Origin: HK1 sp965220535
GTDB lineage: Bacteria > Pseudomonadota > Gammaproteobacteria > HK1
Direction: 5' to 3'
Length of the DNA stretch: 64,000 nucleotides
NCBI GenBank assembly: GCA_965220535.1
Contig: OZ244833.1
Location: 3,906,001 to 3,970,000 of the forward strand
The first letter of the stretch is position 1. Every line of letters starts with the position of its first letter. The notes beneath the pieces were generated by a model. That model was not told where the DNA came from, did no database searches, and saw only the letters and a list, made by a program, of their open reading frames with translations. Positions 62,701 to 64,000 of the stretch are shown in pieces. The position numbers were made by a program, and so were the translations under genes.

Positions 62701-64000
62701 AAGAGATCGTTGGCCCCGGCCCTTGAAGAGCAGCTGCAGCGGGCGCAGAAGGCGCAAAGCGAAGCGGAAGCGGCCTCCAAGGCTGCCGATGATGCGTTCG
62801 ATCGTGCCAAAACCCGGTGGCAAGATGCCGATGGTCGGCGTCGGGCGGCGCTCGAACAGTTCCGGGTGGCACAGCAACGTTTTACCGAGACGGGGATTGA
62901 GGATCCCACACCGGCTGCCGTCGACGCCGCGCTCGAGCGGGAGCGCCGACTGCAAGAGGAGGCGAAGTCGGTGGCGGCCGAGCTCGATGCTTTGAAGATC
63001 GCCAAGGGGAGCAGCGATACGCAGCGGGCGCAAGCCGCCCGGGATTGCGACGAGGCAAAGGAGAAACTCGATGCCGAGCAGCGCGAGTCCGTGCCGGCGA
63101 TCGAGCGCTGGGAGCGCCTGCAAGCGGCGGTGGCCGAGAAAAATCTTCATACCGGCGCCATTTCGTCCGCCGGCGATACCGATGCGGTCCGCACTCACGG
63201 CAGTTTCATACAAGAGGCTTATAGGCAAAAAGGGATACTCGTCGAGCGGCTGCGGGCCGCTCGCGGGGCGAAGGACCTGCTTGCCAAGGTCGATGAATAT
63301 GCCGCGGATAACGATGCCGGGAGGTTTGCCGATTCCAGCTTGGAACTCTGGCTTGCGGTGCGCGATTGGTTTCGCGGCCGCTTGCCGGCGCAGGTGGCGG
63401 AAGTGGACGAGCCGCGGGAAGCCCTGCAGCGATTGCGCGATCGATTGACCGATCTGGAAGATCGTCTCGCTCGGCAGGAGGGCGATCTCCGGGGTGCCAG
63501 CGGGGATATCGCCCGGGGCATCGAAGTTCAGATCCGCAAAGCGCGAGGTCAGGTAAACCGCCTCAACCAAAGTATCAAGGGAGCCGGTTTCGGCAGCATC
63601 GAGAATATCCGGGTGAAGACCCTCCAAGTGGAGCGGATGGAGCAGGTGCTGCGGGCGCTGCGCGAGGGCGGTGCCGTGCAGGAGCTGCTCTTCCAGGACA
63701 ACCTGCCTGTCGAGGAGGCGTTGGAAGAGATCTTTGCGCGTACCGGCGGTGGGCGCACCGGTGGCCAGCGATTGCTGGATTATCGCGAATACCTTCAGCT
63801 GCAGGTGGAAGTTCGTCGTGTCGCCGGTGCCGACTGGGAGATCGCGAACCCCACTCGTCTTTCCACCGGCGAGGCGATAGGCGTCGGCGCCGCCTTGATG
63901 ATGGTGGTCCTGACCGAGTGGGAGCGGGATGCGAACTTGTTGCGCCCCAAGAAGACCCACGGTTCGCTGCGCCTTTTGTTTCTCGACGAGGCCAACCGTC
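59734..64000 (+). CDS. mukB: Condensin SMC-like ATPase MukB (partial at the window end)
   Basis: ATG 59734 overlaps the mukE stop. The 1422 visible residues start MIRTRIEALALVNWRGIFYQ with Walker A GNNGAGKT at 33-40 and TNVGETGATGGDKG after it. Long coiled coils flank a hinge region near 650-780. The ABC signature STGEAIGVGAALMM is near 1377-1390 and Walker B LRLLFLDEAN ends the window, so only about 60-70 residues are missing compared with the 1486-aa E. coli protein. MukB is the SMC motor of chromosome organisation. Order mukF-mukE-mukB and coupling are as in E. coli. No frameshift is seen. Confidence 0.93.
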   Translation, partial: MIRTRIEALALVNWRGIFYQRYDIDRHVTAFEGNNGAGKTTMMIAAYIVLLPDMSRLRFTNVGETGATGGDKGIWGRLGEIGRPSYSVIDFTLASDRRLIAGVHLERKGEPSLEIKPFIITDLDTDTRLQDVLLLLQGDDEVVPELDELRENTARRGGRMHLFGSVRDYFAALFEHGVMPLRLGSKEERNKFNEMLRTSMMGGISRVLTSELRSFLLKEESGLADTLQRMKANLDACRRTRTEVQESQRLQQEIGEVFEAGQAMFAAVFFATRERADKLARRVAEAKEAQRKAQERLADAEARFTRICEELGEKETRQEALTSDLDTAKDRLSRLRQALAAAEEVSRRREELSSAEEDTQAAANERTAKEKTKTQSREVLRRRQDDYKSAAAGLADFQQGYNEIHRRAGAYRQALRRKQKAERLLEIDELALESIAERLDEIKAWLDRVDRSRREAKQRLADADDHRREYATALEALERMADAPIEPDAVHETALHRLRRFRKQQMLAERLGEIAADLEQTRNLAERQSKAKEQADKLSLALTGQRPARIEITEHLERAEQERESLLERAREAEAGAGDCQRTLDADRARQKELGEREAIWRELAAHAEYLAGVLECTLASLPEIKAARATVAQRLEQARANESELVKKQESLRLEARDLLAAGGPFDPDLLRLKDALGAELLAGVFEEVSVKDAALLEARLGPLVQALVVEDPAAAADRIHDRPESLGDVWLVGRNEDAARLGTDVTVADPAGANRASAKTNDVVVSEQCATRVTRIPDRPRLGRKAREKRAEELRVEADESDARLDDLRTERRRLERLAAAGEALLEKHVVWLDGDPTPMLAALLRRISRVEKQQENHRAAVARYREDARRIEPRIEALRALLGVAAFLDPPDHVQRRDSLEREYEAAQAAQAEIQRCGEAVRVVEDRIDLLRRAPLSQAQASKLESDLRHLSDERDRLDAAIEAMEFVADNADALGWDDAPALLDEKRSLAPALEEQLQRAQKAQSEAEAASKAADDAFDRAKTRWQDADGRRRAALEQFRVAQQRFTETGIEDPTPAAVDAALERERRLQEEAKSVAAELDALKIAKGSSDTQRAQAARDCDEAKEKLDAEQRESVPAIERWERLQAAVAEKNLHTGAISSAGDTDAVRTHGSFIQEAYRQKGILVERLRAARGAKDLLAKVDEYAADNDAGRFADSSLELWLAVRDWFRGRLPAQVAEVDEPREALQRLRDRLTDLEDRLARQEGDLRGASGDIARGIEVQIRKARGQVNRLNQSIKGAGFGSIENIRVKTLQVERMEQVLRALREGGAVQELLFQDNLPVEEALEEIFARTGGGRTGGQRLLDYREYLQLQVEVRRVAGADWEIANPTRLSTGEAIGVGAALMMVVLTEWERDANLLRPKKTHGSLRLLFLDEANR

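Noticed and set aside
61473..63005. 510-aa and other long minus-strand frames opposite mukB
   Set aside because: They are Ser/Ala/Arg-rich antisense shadows of a gene whose plus-strand frame has all SMC/MukB motifs.

Overview
The window is a proteobacterial (Pseudomonadota) chromosomal segment of moderately high GC that looks like a heavily rearranged defence or genomic island embedded in amino-acid/betaine-type metabolism genes. Bacterial membership rests on gene families (MukBEF, PAAT-type ABC transporter, DMGDH/GcvT oxidases, IS3 and IS1595 insertion sequences). Class is not safely readable: MukF-MukE-MukB is typical of Gammaproteobacteria, while the metabolic genes would also fit Alphaproteobacteria. 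Abundant IS wreckage, secreted ankyrin-repeat proteins and many decaying duplicated gene ends would fit a host-associated lineage, but that is inference.

Layout. (1) 0.2-12.1 kb: a composite anti-phage locus. An IS3 left-end remnant donates the start of a Hachiman HamA-like nuclease, which overlaps a HamB-like helicase. Then come the C-terminal stump of a DUF3883 helicase, a DUF1156 DNA methyltransferase interrupted by an 18-G tract (probable phase-variable switch), and a HEPN/Swt1-DUF499 ATPase. (2) 12.1-13.6 kb: debris from duplicated gene tails with two tiny membrane-protein ORFs. (3) 14.0-18.6 kb: a Gfo/Idh/MocA dehydrogenase, a HigBA/ImmA toxin-antitoxin pair, its decayed second copy, and an IS3 remnant. 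(4) 18.9-24.1 kb: a DarTG DNA-ADP-ribosylation toxin-antitoxin pair, an unrecognised 342-aa protein, an AlbA/HATPase protein and a small ankyrin protein. (5) 24.4-32.1 kb: IS3 remnant, polar amino-acid ABC transporter (four genes, minus strand), IS1595 remnant and an acyl-CoA ligase. (6) 32.2-46.7 kb: ankyrin proteins, two 800-aa FAD/GcvT oxidases and a class III aminotransferase. These last three look like one former operon split by inserted material (HlyD fragments, IS3, IS1595, ankyrin genes). (7) 46.7-50.2 kb: a five-unit ~310-bp tandem array of hairpin plus GCTTAAATAAGAA modules, an HsdM stump and a second AlbA protein, with related modules in inverted orientation beyond it. (8) 50.4-57.3 kb: two orphaned AbiEi antitoxins, an AbiEii stump, a tandem duplication of an XRE-HTH plus P-loop GTPase-like gene, a Phd-type antitoxin and a Fic-like C-terminal fragment. 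(9) 57.7-64 kb: mukF-mukE-mukB, with mukB running off the window.

Two patterns stand out. First, at least six genes are followed, on the same strand, by a diverged extra copy of their own 3-prime end, often with foreign DNA between the gene and the displaced tail. Second, the best candidates for undescribed biology are the poly-G-controlled methyltransferase in a hybrid Hachiman/DUF499 locus, the autoregulated-looking HTH-GTPase pair at 52.6-56.5 kb, and the hairpin-motif array with its bracketed AlbA cassette.
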